Shown: positions 8,806 to 17,445 of the stretch, piece after piece
Numbering within the stretch: the first letter of the stretch is position 1
Layout: each line of letters starts with the position of its first letter
NCBI GenBank assembly: GCA_030426805.1
Contig: JAUHXU010000002.1
Location: 62,001 to 126,000, forward strand
From: a bacterium
GTDB lineage: Bacteria > Planctomycetota > JAFGQW01
Direction: 5' to 3'
DNA length: 64,000 nt
Program-made: the position numbers and the translations under genes
The notes under the pieces: generated by a model
What the model was told of the DNA's origin: nothing
Seen by the model: only the letters and a program-made list of their open reading frames with translations
The model's database searches: none

Positions 8806-9858
8806 TCAGAGGATCCACCCACGAATCTGGTGCACGATCACGCCGGTCTCGGTGATCGTGCACTCGTATCGCCAGCCTCTGCCCCCGTTCGGGACCGTCG
8901 TCGTCACGCGAATTCGATCGTCGCGGCGCTCGATCCGTGAGACCTGCTCGAGTGCGGGGAGCGTCTTGATGGCGACGTCGCTCGCGTAGGAAACTCGCTT
9001 GTCGCGCATCGCGGTGAGCAGTTGCTTCGCTTCGTCGTAGGAGACGCCGTCGCCGAGGAGCGTCTCGACACGGACGTCGCCCAACTCGAAGAGTCGCTGC
9101 ACCGTATACACACGCTTCGCGACGACGCGATCACCGCGCTCCTCCGACGCCGAGGAACCCATCCAGTTGCCCGCTCGCATCTCGATCCTTCGGCCGATCG
9201 AATACGTGCCGTCCCGTTGGCTCGGCAACTCGGCGATCGCCATGAGCGTGCCGCCCGGGTGCCCGACCCAAGCGACGGCGACCTCCGCCTCCTGCCTCTC
9301 CTCCTCGCAGACCAACTGCCGCATCAGCGCGCGCATCTCGTCCACTTGCGCGTCGGTCACTTCATCCTGGCTCCGCTTCGTGTCGAACGTGACGGGGATC
9401 GGCGTCGCATCGACCACGGCGGTCTCCTTCATCCCACAGATCATCACGCCGGTCGAGTCGATCGTGACCGTCGGTTCACCGTCGACGAATCCGCGGTAGA
9501 TCCTGGTCGCCGTCCCCGACTCGCCGTCCGTGCGCGGCGCGATGACGGCGACTTCCGCGTCGGGCGGACTGCCGTTCTTGGCGAGTCGGTAGTGCACGCC
9601 GTCGCCCCACGGTACCGGGGAGTCCCACGGGCCGTTCATCGTCACGGTGTGGATCAGGTGATGCGACCACAGCGAGAAACCGGGGCCGCCGAATCGAGGC
9701 TTGCCCGGTGGGTTCGGTTCCGGCTGCTCGGCGACGGGCGAAGACGTGGGGCTGGTCCGACTCGTGCCCTTGTCCGAGGCGCAGCCCGCAATTCCGCAGA
9801 CAGCGAGGAGTCCGACCGCGATCGCGCAGCGAATCCGCGCGTGAGGCGTTCGAAACAT
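8806..9858 (-). CDS. Lipoprotein of unknown function
   Basis: The 350-residue protein has a lipoprotein signal with lipobox GIAGC, then a Pro/Ser-rich linker (residues 28-55). The mature part contains GFVDGEPTVTIDSTGVMICG, an acidic helical stretch (DEMRALMRQLVCEEERQEAE) and a C-terminal strand pair WRYECTITETGVIVHQIRG. I do not recognise the family. A GGGAGA site precedes the ATG. The gene is divergent from the M90-like/S41 operon, with only about 100 bp between the start codons, and converges on the sigma-factor fusion. Nothing suggests foreign origin. Confidence 0.85.
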   Translation of the reverse strand: MFRTPHARIRCAIAVGLLAVCGIAGCASDKGTSRTSPTSSPVAEQPEPNPPGKPRFGGPGFSLWSHHLIHTVTMNGPWDSPVPWGDGVHYRLAKNGSPPDAEVAVIAPRTDGESGTATRIYRGFVDGEPTVTIDSTGVMICGMKETAVVDATPIPVTFDTKRSQDEVTDAQVDEMRALMRQLVCEEERQEAEVAVAWVGHPGGTLMAIAELPSQRDGTYSIGRRIEMRAGNWMGSSASEERGDRVVAKRVYTVQRLFELGDVRVETLLGDGVSYDEAKQLLTAMRDKRVSYASDVAIKTLPALEQVSRIERRDDRIRVTTTVPNGGRGWRYECTITETGVIVHQIRGWIL

Positions 9859-9946
9859 CGAGATGTCTCCCTACTCGGCGGCTCGGCCGCCACGGATACT
9901 ACCACGATGCATGGCGGAGCGTGCCATCGCCGCCGGGGAGACCTGC

Positions 9947-9952
9947 TACAAT
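9947..9952 (+). promoter_or_regulatory. -10 box TACAAT giving a near-leaderless transcript
   Basis: TACAAT ends six bases before the ATG at 9959. If used, transcription would begin at or next to the start codon. No good -35 box is seen. Confidence 0.4.
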
Positions 9953-9958
9953 CCGGCG

Positions 9959-11269
9959 ATGCCGACCGTTTGGCTCAAGCAAAGTCGTCGTCGCCGGATC
10001 GTCGCTGCGCCGTATCCCGGTGAGTGGTTCGACTACCTGGACCGCAACGTGCGGCACGTCGAGCTTCTCGACGAAGATGATCGCCGACGACTCTTCGAGT
10101 TCACGCGGATCCTCCTGGCCGAGCCGACGTGGGCCGGCGGCGCCGGGCTCGAACTGACCGACGAGATGCGAGTCACGGTCGCGGGGCAGGCGTCGGTGCT
10201 GCTCCTCGGCGTGACGGACTACTCGTTTTGCTACGACGGCGTGCGCCGAATCGTCCTCCACGCCGACCTGCGGAGCCTCGCGGCGGATCCGAGTGGCGCG
10301 GCGCGTTCCGATGAGCGCGTGATCGTATTGCCATGGGAAGAAGCGCTGCACGGCTGTCGCGACAGGACCGACGGCACGAACATCGTCGTCTATTCGTTTG
10401 CCCGTCGACTCGCGTCCCTCGCGGCCGCGTCGGGCGACACCTACTGGCTCAATGGACTCCAGGAGGAGTTCGAGGCGGCCGGCGGCGACGACGGAGCGGC
10501 GACGCTTCTCGACCGCAGCGGCCTCGCGGACGGCACTGAGTTCTTCGCGGTCGCGACCGAGTTCTTCTTCGAGCGCACACTCGAACTTCGACGTGCGCAT
10601 CGAGAGCTCTACGAACTCCTCGGTCGGTTCTACTCGTTGAGCCCGGATGACTGGTTCGACGACGGAGAGGACGAGGAGGAGGAGCCCTTTGTGGTCGTCA
10701 CCGAAGCCGGCGACATGGATGTCGGCGAACCCGGTGACGAGGACTACGTTGGTGGTTTGAACTTGCTCGAAGAAGGACGCGTGGAGGAGGCCGTCGCAGC
10801 ACTCGAGTCGGCGTTGCGGGCTGCCCCCGATGATTCCGAGGTGTGCCGTGACCTGGGCGGGGCGCTCCTCTGGCTCGAGCGACACGACGAGGCGGAGCGG
10901 ACGTTCGATCGCGCGATCGCATTGGACGTGGACGACCCGTTGACACACTTCTTGCGCGCACGGCTGATGACCGACCTCGGCCGGTTCGATGAAGCACTCG
11001 ACGACCTCCGGCACTGCGAGCACGGCGAGCATGTCGCGTATTGCCGTGGGCAGGCCCGCGCCGGGCTTGGCCACTATCGTCGCGCGATCGGCGAGTTCAG
11101 CGCGGTAATTCGAATGAACCCCGACCGCGCGGATGCCTACCGAGAACGCGCGAGCGCATACGCCGCCCTCGGCAAGATCAGGAAGTCACAAGAAGATCGC
11201 GAGGCGGCAGCCGAGTTGGAGCCGGACGGAGTGAGCCACGATACACCCTCGCCGAAGTGGTGGCAGTGA
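9959..11269 (+). CDS. Inactivated M90 (MtfA-like) peptidase domain with TPR repeats
   Basis: Starting at ATG 9959, the 436-residue product has an N-terminal half (about 20-225) that follows the M90/MtfA family closely: VIVLPWEEALHG, then TNIVVYSFARRLASL, then EFFAVATEFFFERTLELRR and RELYELLGRFYSLSPDDW. In active members the middle motif is HEFAHQLD; here it is YSFARRLA (Y145, S146, R149), so both zinc His and the catalytic Glu are lost, while the distal Glu (E184) remains. After an acidic linker (DDGEDEEEEP) come about four TPR repeats (residues 250-425). The protein is therefore likely a binding or scaffold protein rather than a protease. It overlaps the next gene by four bases (GTGA), so the two are translationally coupled. 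Longer in-frame starts at 9863 and 9911 lack ribosome binding sites. Confidence 0.85.
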   Translation: MPTVWLKQSRRRRIVAAPYPGEWFDYLDRNVRHVELLDEDDRRRLFEFTRILLAEPTWAGGAGLELTDEMRVTVAGQASVLLLGVTDYSFCYDGVRRIVLHADLRSLAADPSGAARSDERVIVLPWEEALHGCRDRTDGTNIVVYSFARRLASLAAASGDTYWLNGLQEEFEAAGGDDGAATLLDRSGLADGTEFFAVATEFFFERTLELRRAHRELYELLGRFYSLSPDDWFDDGEDEEEEPFVVVTEAGDMDVGEPGDEDYVGGLNLLEEGRVEEAVAALESALRAAPDDSEVCRDLGGALLWLERHDEAERTFDRAIALDVDDPLTHFLRARLMTDLGRFDEALDDLRHCEHGEHVAYCRGQARAGLGHYRRAIGEFSAVIRMNPDRADAYRERASAYAALGKIRKSQEDREAAAELEPDGVSHDTPSPKWWQ

Positions 11270-12615
11270 GCGCGCGCCGGTCGTGGGCGCTCGTGCCGCT
11301 CGTTCTTTTCTGCACGCTGTGTGGCGCACAGGAGCGTCAGCCACCCGCAATCGTCGTACGCGACGAGATGCTCGCGGACCTCGATCAACTCGAGCGGCAC
11401 TTGCAGCGTTCGTGGGGCGTGAGTCGCGATCTTCGGTACTCCGCGAGTCGTATCGACCGCGTCTTCGCGATCGCGCGACGAACGACACCGGAGTGGAGCG
11501 CCCGTCACGAGTTCGTGCGCGTCCTGCGTCGCCTCGTCGCAGGACTCGACGATGGTCACGCCGGCGTGTTTCCGGGCTACCCGGCGCGACAATTTCGCCT
11601 CCCGATCGACTTCGTGGATACCGGTACGGCGTTGCTGGTTCGCGGCGACCCGAGCCCTTTCTGCGTCGGCGTGGCGGTCGGTGACCGGCTCGTCGCGATC
11701 GATGGGCTGGACGTCGACGATGCCCTTCGTCGGGGGGTGACGTGTGCCCCCGAATCGACGGCGCGGAGCCGTCGAAGCGAGGCGCTTCGGGCGTTTCGCC
11801 GACCCTCTCGCAGCGCGAGTCGCCTCTGGCTCGTGGATCGGCACGGCCGCACGCGGACGACTCAGGTCTTGAACACCCCCTTGGAAGACCCGACGTTCGA
11901 GCCCGAGTGGACGCGGCTCGGCGACGGCGGGACGCTTCTGAGGGTACCCTCGTTCATGGGGCTCGAGAGGTCGCGTGACGAGCTGTTCGAGCGCATCGAG
12001 GTCGACTTGCGACGAGCGCTGAGCGACGCACGCTTCCTGATCGTCGACCTCCGAGGGAACTCCGGGGGGAGGGAGTGGCACGTCATGAGTGTGGCTGCTC
12101 CGTTGCTGCCGAGCGGCCCGAACCCGGTGCTCGCGACCCAGTTGGTCCGAGACTCGCCCGAGGCGATCGATGAGGTGCCGAGGATCTGGCGCGGATCCGA
12201 CCTCGGCGAAGGCTGGTGGCTACGCAGCATCCGTCGCGAGGAACGCGGCGATCGGCCGATCTTCTCCGGGCCGGTCGCGGTGCTCGTGGATGGCGAGACC
12301 GCCTGCGCAGCGGAGCTGTTCGCACACATTCTCCGAGAACATCGGCCGAACACGATGCTCGTCGGCGAGCCGACCCGCGGCAGTGTGGCAATCACGTCGG
12401 CAACGCTGACCCTGGAGCACTCGCGCGTCGACGTGTGGTGGAGCATCGGGCACATTGCGGATTGCGATGGCAGAGCGCTCGAAGGCGTCGGGCTCGTCCC
12501 GGACCTCACGGTGCAGTGGAGCCTCGACGCGCTCCTCGCCGGGCAGGACCCGCATGTCGACGCGGCTGTCCGTGCGATGCTTGCAGCCCTTCAACGAGGC
12601 GCATCGAGCGACTGA
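11266..12615 (+). CDS. S41-family protease relative with Cys at the nucleophile position
   Basis: The GTG at 11266 overlaps the upstream stop and begins a signal peptide (ALVPLVLFCTLCGAQ). The 449-residue protein has the S41/Tricorn-like layout: LVAGLDDGHAG (His98) near the N-terminus, a region resembling a PDZ domain (GVAVGDRLVAIDGLDVDDA, about 134-152), FLIVDLRGNSGG (258-268), VLVDGETACAAELFAHIL and LVGEPTRG. In S41 peptidases the motif T-x-S-A-x-E carries the nucleophilic Ser; here it reads TACAAE with Cys347. It may be a cysteine protease, a weak enzyme or an inactive binder. It is exported and coupled to the M90-like/TPR gene, so the two probably act together. A sequencing error is unlikely because the rest of the motif is intact. 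Confidence 0.88.
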   Translation: MSARRSWALVPLVLFCTLCGAQERQPPAIVVRDEMLADLDQLERHLQRSWGVSRDLRYSASRIDRVFAIARRTTPEWSARHEFVRVLRRLVAGLDDGHAGVFPGYPARQFRLPIDFVDTGTALLVRGDPSPFCVGVAVGDRLVAIDGLDVDDALRRGVTCAPESTARSRRSEALRAFRRPSRSASRLWLVDRHGRTRTTQVLNTPLEDPTFEPEWTRLGDGGTLLRVPSFMGLERSRDELFERIEVDLRRALSDARFLIVDLRGNSGGREWHVMSVAAPLLPSGPNPVLATQLVRDSPEAIDEVPRIWRGSDLGEGWWLRSIRREERGDRPIFSGPVAVLVDGETACAAELFAHILREHRPNTMLVGEPTRGSVAITSATLTLEHSRVDVWWSIGHIADCDGRALEGVGLVPDLTVQWSLDALLAGQDPHVDAAVRAMLAALQRGASSD

Positions 12616-12645
12616 GGAGACCGCGACGGTCAATCGCGGACGCCG

Positions 12646-13473
12646 TTAGCCACCCCTGCGGCGGCCGACGACGATCACATAGGGCCGCTCGACGAGAATA
12701 CCGACGGGGGTGCGGTAGCGCTCGTGACACGCGATGAAGTCGTCGCGCAGTCGAGCGGCAGCCGCGGGCTCCAGGGTCGGCAGGAGGGCAGCGACCGGGC
12801 CGTAGCCGTTCGCGAACGCGTCCCACACGGTTTGCCCGTCCGGTGCGCGACAGGTCGACGTCGCGGTCTCGATCGCGACCTCGAAGTGCGGATCGAGGAG
12901 TTCGTGCAGGCGATCCGTGTCTCCCCACGCGAACGGCGACGGGCGCCCCTTCGGCGGGTTCGGGTGGTGCGCCATCACCACGTCGAACATCTCGCGAACG
13001 CCGCCGAACGTGGCCCAAGTCGCGAGCGCGAGACGTCCGTTCGCGCGGCAGACCCGAGCGAGTTCCGCGGCAGCGCGCTCCGGGTCGCCGCAGAACATCA
13101 CACCGAACGTCGACGCGACCGCGTCGAACGAGGCATCGGCGAACTCGAGCGCTTCGGCGTCACCGACCCGGAAATCGATCGACGCCGGACCGATCGCTCG
13201 GGCGGCGGCGATCACGTCGGCGCCGATGTCGACGCCGGTGACGTCCGCACCGCGCGCCGCGATCCGCCGCGCCGCCCAGCCCGTGCCGGTCGCCACGTCG
13301 AGGACGCGCTCGCCGGCACGCGGGTCGAGGCGATCGACGCAGTGCTCGATCGCGTCCGCGATCTGCCGGCTGATCCGTTCGTACTCGGCACCGCCGGTGC
13401 TCCATACGCGGCCGGCGAGCTCGTTCTGCGGGCGAATGCGGTCAGCGGTCGCGGCGGGCGTATCGGTCTGCAT
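12646..13473 (-). CDS. Class I SAM-dependent methyltransferase
   Basis: The 275-residue protein has a class I methyltransferase core: motif I VLDVATGTGWAARRIA (about 58-73), an acidic ribose-binding position in VTGVDIGADVI, a motif II region IDFRVGDAEALEFADASFD and CRANGRLALATWAT. This order resembles UbiE/COQ5-like and methyltransf_11/25 enzymes acting on small molecules. The start at 13473 follows GGAGG; longer versions add only a low-complexity Arg-rich stretch. The substrate cannot be inferred from the neighbours, which are an S41-like protease (convergent) and a small secreted protein. Confidence 0.9.
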   Translation of the reverse strand: MQTDTPAATADRIRPQNELAGRVWSTGGAEYERISRQIADAIEHCVDRLDPRAGERVLDVATGTGWAARRIAARGADVTGVDIGADVIAAARAIGPASIDFRVGDAEALEFADASFDAVASTFGVMFCGDPERAAAELARVCRANGRLALATWATFGGVREMFDVVMAHHPNPPKGRPSPFAWGDTDRLHELLDPHFEVAIETATSTCRAPDGQTVWDAFANGYGPVAALLPTLEPAAAARLRDDFIACHERYRTPVGILVERPYVIVVGRRRGG

Positions 13474-13553
13474 CGGATCCTCCAGTTCGCGGGTCGTGTG
13501 TCTGAAGGAACGTGGCCAAGGCAGGCGCGTTTTCCGAAGAAAAGTGCCTCTTT

Positions 13554-14093
13554 CTACTTCTCGAGCCCGAAGCGCACGCGCAGCGCGACGTCGGGGTCGG
13601 CGAACGAGTCCGGCCCGATGACGATGTCGCCGTCTTCGCTGGGGCGCTTTTTCCATCCGGCGATGAGCGCGACGCTGTCGCCGTCGAACCGCTGTCCGGG
13701 GGGATGCACGCGGACGCGGACCAACCCGCGAAACGGGTTCGGGATTTCAGCCGTGCAGGCGGTGTCGTCGAGCACGATGCGGACGGATTCCGCCTGCGTT
13801 TCGTCCGGGTGCCCGAGCATCGTCACGGCGACCAGGATCTCTTGGCTCGTCGTGGCGCCGTGGTCGCTGAGGTGCATGAGGGGTTCCGGTGGCTGCCCGC
13901 GGCGGAGCAGTTCGACCGTTGCGACGACCGGCTCTCCTTCCTTCGGCGCCGACACGCGGTACTTCCAGATCGAGCAGCCGAGCACCTCGGCGAGGTCCTG
14001 GATCCCGATCGGCATGGGGGCGTAGGTCTCGTCGGAGTCGTGCCAACCGAACCCGACGGCGACACCCAGGGACAAGGCGAGCAAGAGTCTCAT
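13554..14093 (-). CDS. Small secreted protein of unknown function
   Basis: ATG 14093 follows AGGAGGG and begins a signal peptide (MRLLLALSLGVAVGFGW). The 179-residue protein is beta-rich with several short motifs (EVLGCSIWKYRVSAPKEG, EILVAVTMLGHPDE, LVRVRVHPPGQRFDGDS) and one probable disulfide (Cys in LGCSIW and in DTACTAEI). No family was recognised. It lies 52 bp downstream of the DUF2461 gene on the same strand and about 80 bp before the methyltransferase gene, so the three may be co-transcribed. Confidence 0.75.
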   Translation of the reverse strand: MRLLLALSLGVAVGFGWHDSDETYAPMPIGIQDLAEVLGCSIWKYRVSAPKEGEPVVATVELLRRGQPPEPLMHLSDHGATTSQEILVAVTMLGHPDETQAESVRIVLDDTACTAEIPNPFRGLVRVRVHPPGQRFDGDSVALIAGWKKRPSEDGDIVIGPDSFADPDVALRVRFGLEK

Positions 14094-14145
14094 GAGGCCC
14101 TCCTGAACTAAGCCTCCCGCCCGTCGGCAGTGACGCGCGGCCGGA

Positions 14146-14838
14146 TCAAAAATCGAGGTCGAGCGCTGCGCACAGGAACGCGAGGAACTTCGCGGACGTC
14201 TTGTAGGCACGAACCGTCTGCGCGAGGAAGTCCGGCGCTGTCAGGTCCTTCGCGGGACGGCTCGTGAACGCGCAGAAGTCCTTGCGCTTGAGGTCCTCGA
14301 CGAGCGGGTGATCCGCGTCGTAGCCCTTCGGTGGGCGCTTGAGGCTCTCTCCGTCGAGCGTTCCGAACGTGCCCGTGAACGCCTTTGCGTCGCGGATACG
14401 CAGCCACGCGTTGGCGTTGTCTACGATGTGGTCGCGGATCTTGCCCAACGCCGGTGCGTCGGGGTGCCAGATCCCCGTGCCCAGCGTGACGTCGCGCGCG
14501 GCGACGCGTAGGTAGAGGCCCGGTGCGGGGGTCTTGCCCGCGCGTTCGTGGAGGAAGCGGACCGACACGTGCTCGTTGTACGGGCGCTTGTCCTTCGAGA
14601 ACCGCGTGTCGCGGTAGATGCGCATCATCGAGCCGCCGACCTTCTTGTCGTCGGCCACGAGATGCGGGGAGATCTTGCCGAGAGGGGCGGCGATCGCCGC
14701 GATGAACGCGAGCATGGGTTGCTGCACGTGTTCTTCGTAGGTGGCCTTGTTGGCGTTGAACCACTCGCGATCGTTGTGTCGCTCGAGGTCGCGCAGGAAC
14801 CCCGTCGTCTTCTTCGTAAAGCCGTTGAAACCAGCCAT
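14146..14838 (-). CDS. DUF2461 family protein
   Basis: The 230-residue protein matches the DUF2461/TIGR02453 family over its full length. It opens with GFTKKTTGFLRDLERHNDREWFNANKATYEEHV in pieces such as FLRDLERHNDREWF, then has DKKVGGSMMRIYRDTRF and the YNEHVSVRF block, and ends in a helical region (FLAQTVRAYKTSAKFLAFL). The start at 14838 has a GAGAGGG site. The function of the family is unknown; members are cytoplasmic and widespread. Gene spacing suggests co-expression with the downstream small secreted protein. Confidence 0.92.
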   Translation of the reverse strand: MAGFNGFTKKTTGFLRDLERHNDREWFNANKATYEEHVQQPMLAFIAAIAAPLGKISPHLVADDKKVGGSMMRIYRDTRFSKDKRPYNEHVSVRFLHERAGKTPAPGLYLRVAARDVTLGTGIWHPDAPALGKIRDHIVDNANAWLRIRDAKAFTGTFGTLDGESLKRPPKGYDADHPLVEDLKRKDFCAFTSRPAKDLTAPDFLAQTVRAYKTSAKFLAFLCAALDLDF

Positions 14839-14935
14839 CGGAATCCCTCTCGGACCTGTTGTCGTCGACCCCGGCGTGATTCTACGGGTGCGCGGCGAGC
14901 GGCGGCAAGGGCGGGCACCGAGTCTGACGCCGTGA

Positions 14936-14941
14936 TAGACT
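14936..14941 (+). promoter_or_regulatory. -10 box TAGACT next to a start codon
   Basis: TAGACT ends five bases before the ATG at 14947, an arrangement like that at 9947-9959. It suggests a leaderless or very short-leader transcript. No -35 box is clear. Confidence 0.35.
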
Positions 14942-14946
14942 CCGGC

Positions 14947-15987
14947 ATGAGCAGAGGATGGCGACATGCTCGGTGCCGGCGCGGGATCGGGCGGGCGGTC
15001 TTGGTGGTCGTGACCGTCGTCGGTTGCCTCGCGGTCGTCGAGGTCGGCCTTCGCGTATGCGGGTTTCGGTATCGGATGTTCCCGGAGCGCGTCGAGTTCG
15101 GCTGGCCTCGCCCGACGACGATCCGGGATCTGTTCGCACCGGACCCGGATCTGTTCTGGGTGCCGCGCATCCCCAAGCCCTACGCGGCGATCCTGGAGGA
15201 AGCACGACGGGATCGCGTGCGGGTGGTGTTCATGGGGTGCTCGTGCACCCAGTTCGGTGGATACGCGGAGCGGTCGCGCGCGCTCGTCGAGGCGGCGTTC
15301 CCCGGCAAGACGCTGCCGTACGCGAACGTCGGTTGCGGCGGGTGGTCGTCGTTTCAGGGCAGGCAGCAGTTCGCGCGTGACGTCGCGCCGCTGAAGCCGG
15401 AGGTCGTGTTCATCTTCTTCGGATGGAACGACCACTGGATCGGCTTCGGACTCGAGGACAAGCACGTGCCGGAGGTGAATCGAGGCTGGCTCTATTCGCT
15501 CCAGTCCCTGCGCGTCGGCCAGCTGCTCGCCCGGGCGATCGTCGCGCTCGATGCGAAACCCCGCGGTGCGTGGCCGCGGCGTGTGTCCGAGACGGACTTC
15601 GAGGACAACCTCCGCGCCATCGTCGCGGGCGCTCGTGCGCACGGGATCACGCCGATCCTCGTGACGGCGCCGACGAGTTTCGAGCACGCGGCGTCGCTCG
15701 AATCGTTCGCGAAGCTGCGTCGGCGGCACCTGCACGACCTCGAGGAACTCATCCCACTGCATCGGCGCTACGTCGAGCGCGTCCGGAGGGTCGCCCGATC
15801 GGAGGATGTCGTGCTCTGTGACCTGTTTGCGGTCTTCGAAGCGCTGCCGAACGACGTCGTGCTCGACTCGTTCTTCGCGGACGGGATCCACTTCAACTCG
15901 CGTGGGAGCGAGCGAATCGCGGGCTTGCTGCTCGCGTGCCTCCGCGCCAACGGCCTCGGAGACCGAGTCCTCCGCGACCGGGAGTGA
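14947..15987 (+). CDS. Membrane-anchored SGNH/GDSL-like hydrolase
   Basis: The 346-residue protein has one N-terminal membrane segment (about 16-33, AVLVVVTVVGCLAVVEVGL) and then an SGNH hydrolase fold. Block I is VVFMGCSCTQFGG, where GCS replaces the usual GDS but keeps the Ser; block III is FFGWNDHW (Gly-x-Asn-Asp); block V is FFADGIHFNSRG with Asp and His of the catalytic triad. It therefore probably removes acyl or acetyl groups from a lipid or polysaccharide outside the membrane. The gene has no Shine-Dalgarno but a -10 box just upstream, so a leaderless start is likely. It is followed by the RDD operon promoter. Confidence 0.88.
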   Translation: MSRGWRHARCRRGIGRAVLVVVTVVGCLAVVEVGLRVCGFRYRMFPERVEFGWPRPTTIRDLFAPDPDLFWVPRIPKPYAAILEEARRDRVRVVFMGCSCTQFGGYAERSRALVEAAFPGKTLPYANVGCGGWSSFQGRQQFARDVAPLKPEVVFIFFGWNDHWIGFGLEDKHVPEVNRGWLYSLQSLRVGQLLARAIVALDAKPRGAWPRRVSETDFEDNLRAIVAGARAHGITPILVTAPTSFEHAASLESFAKLRRRHLHDLEELIPLHRRYVERVRRVARSEDVVLCDLFAVFEALPNDVVLDSFFADGIHFNSRGSERIAGLLLACLRANGLGDRVLRDRE

Positions 15988-16009
15988 GCCTCGGGAGAGG
16001 GCGTGGCCG

Positions 16010-16038
16010 TTGAGCGAGCGGTCGAGACCTCATATACT
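16010..16038 (+). promoter_or_regulatory. Sigma-70 promoter of the RDD-to-DUF58 operon
   Basis: TTGAGC (16010-16015), a 17-bp spacer and TATACT (16033-16038) form the clearest promoter in the window. It would give a leader of roughly 25 bases with an AGAAAGGG region before ATG 16071. Confidence 0.7.
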
Positions 16039-16070
16039 GCCGATTCGCACTGAAGAGAAAGGGTCGAACC

Positions 16071-16682
16071 ATGTCTGAACCAAACGCCGACAACCTCGAC
16101 GCCAGCGGCGCGTCGGAGTCCAACCCGTTCGAGGCACCGACCACGGCGGGTGCGGTTTCCGAGTTCAATCCGGATACGCACGGCTACCGACTCGCGGAAC
16201 GAGGGACCCGGTTCTTCGGTGCGCTCATCGACGGCGTGATCGGACTGGCGGTCTACTTCCTCGCCGCCTTCGGCGTCGGTGTATTCGGGTTCTATCCGTT
16301 GGAGGATCCCCAGGGACCGGTCATTCTGGTCATGACGATGATGGTCGTCATGATCCCGTACTTCGTCGTCGTCGGATACCTGATCACGACGCGGGGCCAA
16401 TCGCCCGGGAAGATCCTCGTGAACACGAAGATCGTGCGGAAGGAAGACGGCGGTCCGATCGGGTTCGTCCGCGGCGTACTGATCCGCCTGATCGGCGTGC
16501 AGTGGCTCCTCGGCTCCGTGCCGGGCTTCGCACTGGTCGACGCGCTCGTGATCTTCGGCGAGCCGCGGCGCTGTATCCACGACTACATGGCCGGCTCGAT
16601 CGTGATCTCGACGCGGCCGGTGCGGAAGGTCAGAGGTCGCGAGCACCAGTCCGGAGCGGTCCCGCCTCCGATGAGCGAGTGA
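16071..16682 (+). CDS. RDD family membrane protein (first of operon)
   Basis: The 203-residue protein has a hydrophilic N-terminus (about 40 residues) and an RDD domain: RGTRFFGALIDGVIGL (first helix), a second hydrophobic helix around 82-104, then TTRGQSPGKILVNTKIV and a final helix near the CIHDYMAGSIVI block. The Arg-x-x-Asp pattern and the GQSPGK loop define the family. RDD proteins are poorly characterised and have been linked to ion exchange. It is the first gene after the 16010 promoter and lies 13 bp before a second RDD gene. Confidence 0.92.
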   Translation: MSEPNADNLDASGASESNPFEAPTTAGAVSEFNPDTHGYRLAERGTRFFGALIDGVIGLAVYFLAAFGVGVFGFYPLEDPQGPVILVMTMMVVMIPYFVVVGYLITTRGQSPGKILVNTKIVRKEDGGPIGFVRGVLIRLIGVQWLLGSVPGFALVDALVIFGEPRRCIHDYMAGSIVISTRPVRKVRGREHQSGAVPPPMSE

Positions 16683-16695
16683 TCCCGCGCTGCTG

Positions 16696-17445
16696 ATGAA
16701 GATCGAAACCGACGTCACGGTCGAGACGCCGGAGAGCGTTTGGTTGACCTTCACGCCCGCGGGTGTCTGGGTGCGTTTTCGCGCGTACGTCCTCGACGTG
16801 CTGGTTCGCGGGGTGGTCGCCGGCGCGTTCCTCTTCGTGCTCGCTCTGCTGACTCACATCGCACTCGGTGACGTGGGGAACGGAATGCTGCTCGTGCTCC
16901 TGTTTGCGTTCGAGTGGCTCTACGCGTGGTTCTTCGAGGCGTTCATGAATGGACAGACGCCCGGCAAACGAATGACCGGGATTCGCGTGATCTCCACGAA
17001 CGGCGCCCCGATCTCGTTTCAGGCGGCGATGCTGCGCAACCTGCTGCGCGGTGCAGACGTGTTGCCCACCGCGTATGCGGTGGGCCTGGTGACCGCGCTC
17101 AGCACGCGGCGCTTTCAGCGACTCGGCGACCTCGCTGCGGCAACGATGGTCATTCACGAGCGAAGAGTGCGCCTGCGGAGGAGCACGGGCAAGAGCGACA
17201 TCGAGCCGATCGCGGCCGACGAGCGCACGACGCGATATCGCCCGGACGATCGTCTTCTCGCGCTGCTCGAGCGGCTCTACGAGCGGCGCGGCGCGATCCC
17301 ACGCGCGCGGGCGAACGAGATCGCGGCGCCGATCGCCGGCGAGATCGCGCTACGCATGGGCTACGAGGGCGATGTCGACCAGGCGCCGGCCGCGTTTCTG
17401 TGCCGCGTATTCCGAACGTTCGCCGATCGGGGCGCGACCGAGTGA
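16696..17445 (+). CDS. RDD family membrane protein with C-terminal extension
   Basis: The 249-residue protein repeats the RDD layout (RFRAYVLDVLVRG, two hydrophobic helices, GQTPGKRMTGIRVI, QRLGDLAAATMVIHERR) and adds a cytoplasmic tail of about 90 residues rich in Arg and Glu (RYRPDDRLLALLERLYERRG). Similar proteins head the operon that carries SpoIIM, MoxR and DUF58. Its stop overlaps the next start by four bases (GTGA). The tail may contact the MoxR or DUF58 partners; that is inference. Confidence 0.92.
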   Translation: MKIETDVTVETPESVWLTFTPAGVWVRFRAYVLDVLVRGVVAGAFLFVLALLTHIALGDVGNGMLLVLLFAFEWLYAWFFEAFMNGQTPGKRMTGIRVISTNGAPISFQAAMLRNLLRGADVLPTAYAVGLVTALSTRRFQRLGDLAAATMVIHERRVRLRRSTGKSDIEPIAADERTTRYRPDDRLLALLERLYERRGAIPRARANEIAAPIAGEIALRMGYEGDVDQAPAAFLCRVFRTFADRGATE

